From an uncultured Rhodospirillaceae bacterium (GTDB lineage: Bacteria > Pseudomonadota > Alphaproteobacteria > MPNO01): a stretch of 7,393 nucleotides of DNA. Under the pieces are notes generated by a model. It was not told where the DNA came from, searched no databases, and saw only the letters and a program-made list of their open reading frames with translations. Position 1 is the first letter of the stretch. The number at the start of each line of letters is the position of its first letter. This document shows, piece after piece, positions 6,529 through 7,393 of the stretch. The stretch is from positions 1 through 7,393 of the forward strand of contig CALGIA010000348.1 in assembly GCA_937916005.1 (NCBI GenBank). Reading direction: 5' to 3'. The translations under genes were made by a program, and so were the position numbers.

Positions 6529-7393
6529 TGCACGGCCTGACGGTGACGGCTCTGTTGAATTTGCCGCCACACCAGCACCAGCACCAGAAGGGCAACAACC
6601 GAGAACTGCTGAAGCTCAGCGCCCATGACAAATCCGGCATATTGCTCAGCCATGCCGAGGCCGAGCCCGGCCATGATCACGCCCGGGAGGTTGCCCAGCC
6701 CGGCGGCGGTCACGATCACGAAGGCGCGAATCGAATGGCTGATCCCGAAAAACGGTTGAATGACCCAGATCATCGAGATCAACACGCCGGCCGCACCGCA
6801 TATGGCTGAATTCAATGCAAAGGTGAAGGCGTAGACCCGTTCCGTATTGATCCCCATCACACGGGCGGCGCGGGGGTCCTGGGCGGTTGCCCGGATCGCC
6901 TGGCCCATGCGGCTATGACGCATATACAGCACAATAATGGCGGCGAGCAGGGCGGCCAGCCCAAAGGCGACAAGCTTGATGTCGGCGACCGTGACCATCC
7001 CGTCGAACATGGCCCGAATTTTGAACCCGGATTGCGCGACCTGTACTTCGGGACCAAAAGCCAGATTCAGGAGTTGCTGGATGACGAGACCGAGGCCGAA
7101 CGTCGCCAGGAGCGACGTGAACAGATCCCGGTTCACCACGTATCTGATGACCAGAAAATAGAGCGCCCAGCCGAACAGGAACATCAGCGCGATGACGATC
7201 GGCATGCTGACGATCGGATGAATGCCCAACTTGGTCAGATACCATGCCATATAGCCGCCCATGATCACCAGATCGCCCTGGGCGAGATTTTTTACATTGG
7301 TGACGCCCCAGACCAATGCCAGCCCATAAGCGGCGAGGGCAAAGATCGACCCGATGAGAATGCCGTCGAGCAGGAGCTGGATGTTGAGGACAG
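6525..7393 (-). CDS. livH: Branched-chain-type ABC transporter permease, LivH subfamily (N-terminus cut by window edge)
   Basis: The minus-strand frame is open to the window edge, and the visible part is 288 residues. Upstream of a possible internal TTG (7316) the frame continues with VLNIQLLLDGILIGSIFALA and AAYGLALVWG, which is the conserved LivH N-terminus, so only a few residues and the start codon are missing. TNVKNLAQGDLVIMGGY, LLATFGLGLVIQQLLN and the coupling loop MGQAIRATAQDPRAARVMGI are typical. AAGLGNLPGVIMAGLGLGMAEQY is the late conserved region. The protein ends LVLVWRQIQQSRHRQAVQ instead of the common RPxGLFG ending, and no other frame restores that motif. It is the first visible gene of the operon; a promoter and a periplasmic binding-protein gene, if linked, would lie beyond 7393. 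Confidence 0.93.
   Translation of the reverse strand, partial: VLNIQLLLDGILIGSIFALAAYGLALVWGVTNVKNLAQGDLVIMGGYMAWYLTKLGIHPIVSMPIVIALMFLFGWALYFLVIRYVVNRDLFTSLLATFGLGLVIQQLLNLAFGPEVQVAQSGFKIRAMFDGMVTVADIKLVAFGLAALLAAIIVLYMRHSRMGQAIRATAQDPRAARVMGINTERVYAFTFALNSAICGAAGVLISMIWVIQPFFGISHSIRAFVIVTAAGLGNLPGVIMAGLGLGMAEQYAGFVMGAELQQFSVVALLVLVLVWRQIQQSRHRQAVQ

Noticed and set aside
5569..6540. Plus-strand open frame of 323 codons opposite livM
   Set aside because: It is extremely polar and repetitive in His/Asp/Glu/Gln, the mirror of hydrophobic membrane codons; no ribosome-binding site or recognisable fold.
6529..6570. GTG start for livM 42 nt upstream of the chosen ATG
   Set aside because: It would overlap livH by 46 nt and add a polar leader; the ATG in the ATGA overlap matches the other operon junctions.
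7314..7316. TTG as the true start of livH
   Set aside because: The frame continues upstream to the window edge with a conserved LivH N-terminal segment, so TTG is an internal Leu codon.

Overview
The window looks like chromosomal DNA from an alphaproteobacterium. The signs are GC-rich codon use, a branched-chain-type (Liv/HAAT) ABC transporter operon, a UbiD decarboxylase paired with a LigF-like glutathione transferase, and a GC-rich palindrome of a kind I recall as dispersed in alphaproteobacterial genomes. The lineage is inferred from gene style only; there is no rRNA or other phylogenetic marker here. No tRNA, rRNA, CRISPR array, insertion sequence or phage structural gene is visible.

Left part, plus strand (1-2640). 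The window opens inside the 3' part of a small HGGxSTG-domain protein gene. Its reading frame runs through a strong palindrome (226-252) and stops at 392, overlapping the likely GTG start of a UbiD-family decarboxylase (389-1834). A glutathione S-transferase (1849-2640) follows 14 nt later with its own Shine-Dalgarno, so the two probably form a bicistronic unit acting on aromatic or other unsaturated acids. The UbiD keeps the Arg-Glu-Glu catalytic set, but appears to have Gln where the metal-binding His is expected.

Middle (2641-3287). A leader with a small inverted repeat precedes a 145-residue secreted protein with four cysteines and no family I recognise. A strong imperfect hairpin (3245-3276) then separates it from the convergent operon on the other strand.

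Right part, minus strand (7393 down to 3288). A tightly packed operon reads livH (5' end cut by the window edge), livM, livG, livF, then a VOC-family (glyoxalase/extradiol dioxygenase-like) gene. Each of the three liv junctions is a 4-nt ATGA overlap, and the VOC gene starts 15 nt after livF. This gives two permeases and two ATPases of a high-affinity importer; the periplasmic binding protein is not in the window and may lie upstream of livH. The LivF protein has an unusual N-terminal extension of about 56 residues. The enzymes on both sides (UbiD, GST, VOC) suggest, without proving, that the transporter brings in an aromatic or organic acid substrate rather than branched-chain amino acids.

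No clearly new multi-gene system is evident. The most unusual points are the metal-ligand substitution in UbiD, the LivF extension, the unknown secreted cysteine protein, and the palindrome read in frame at the end of the HGGxSTG gene.
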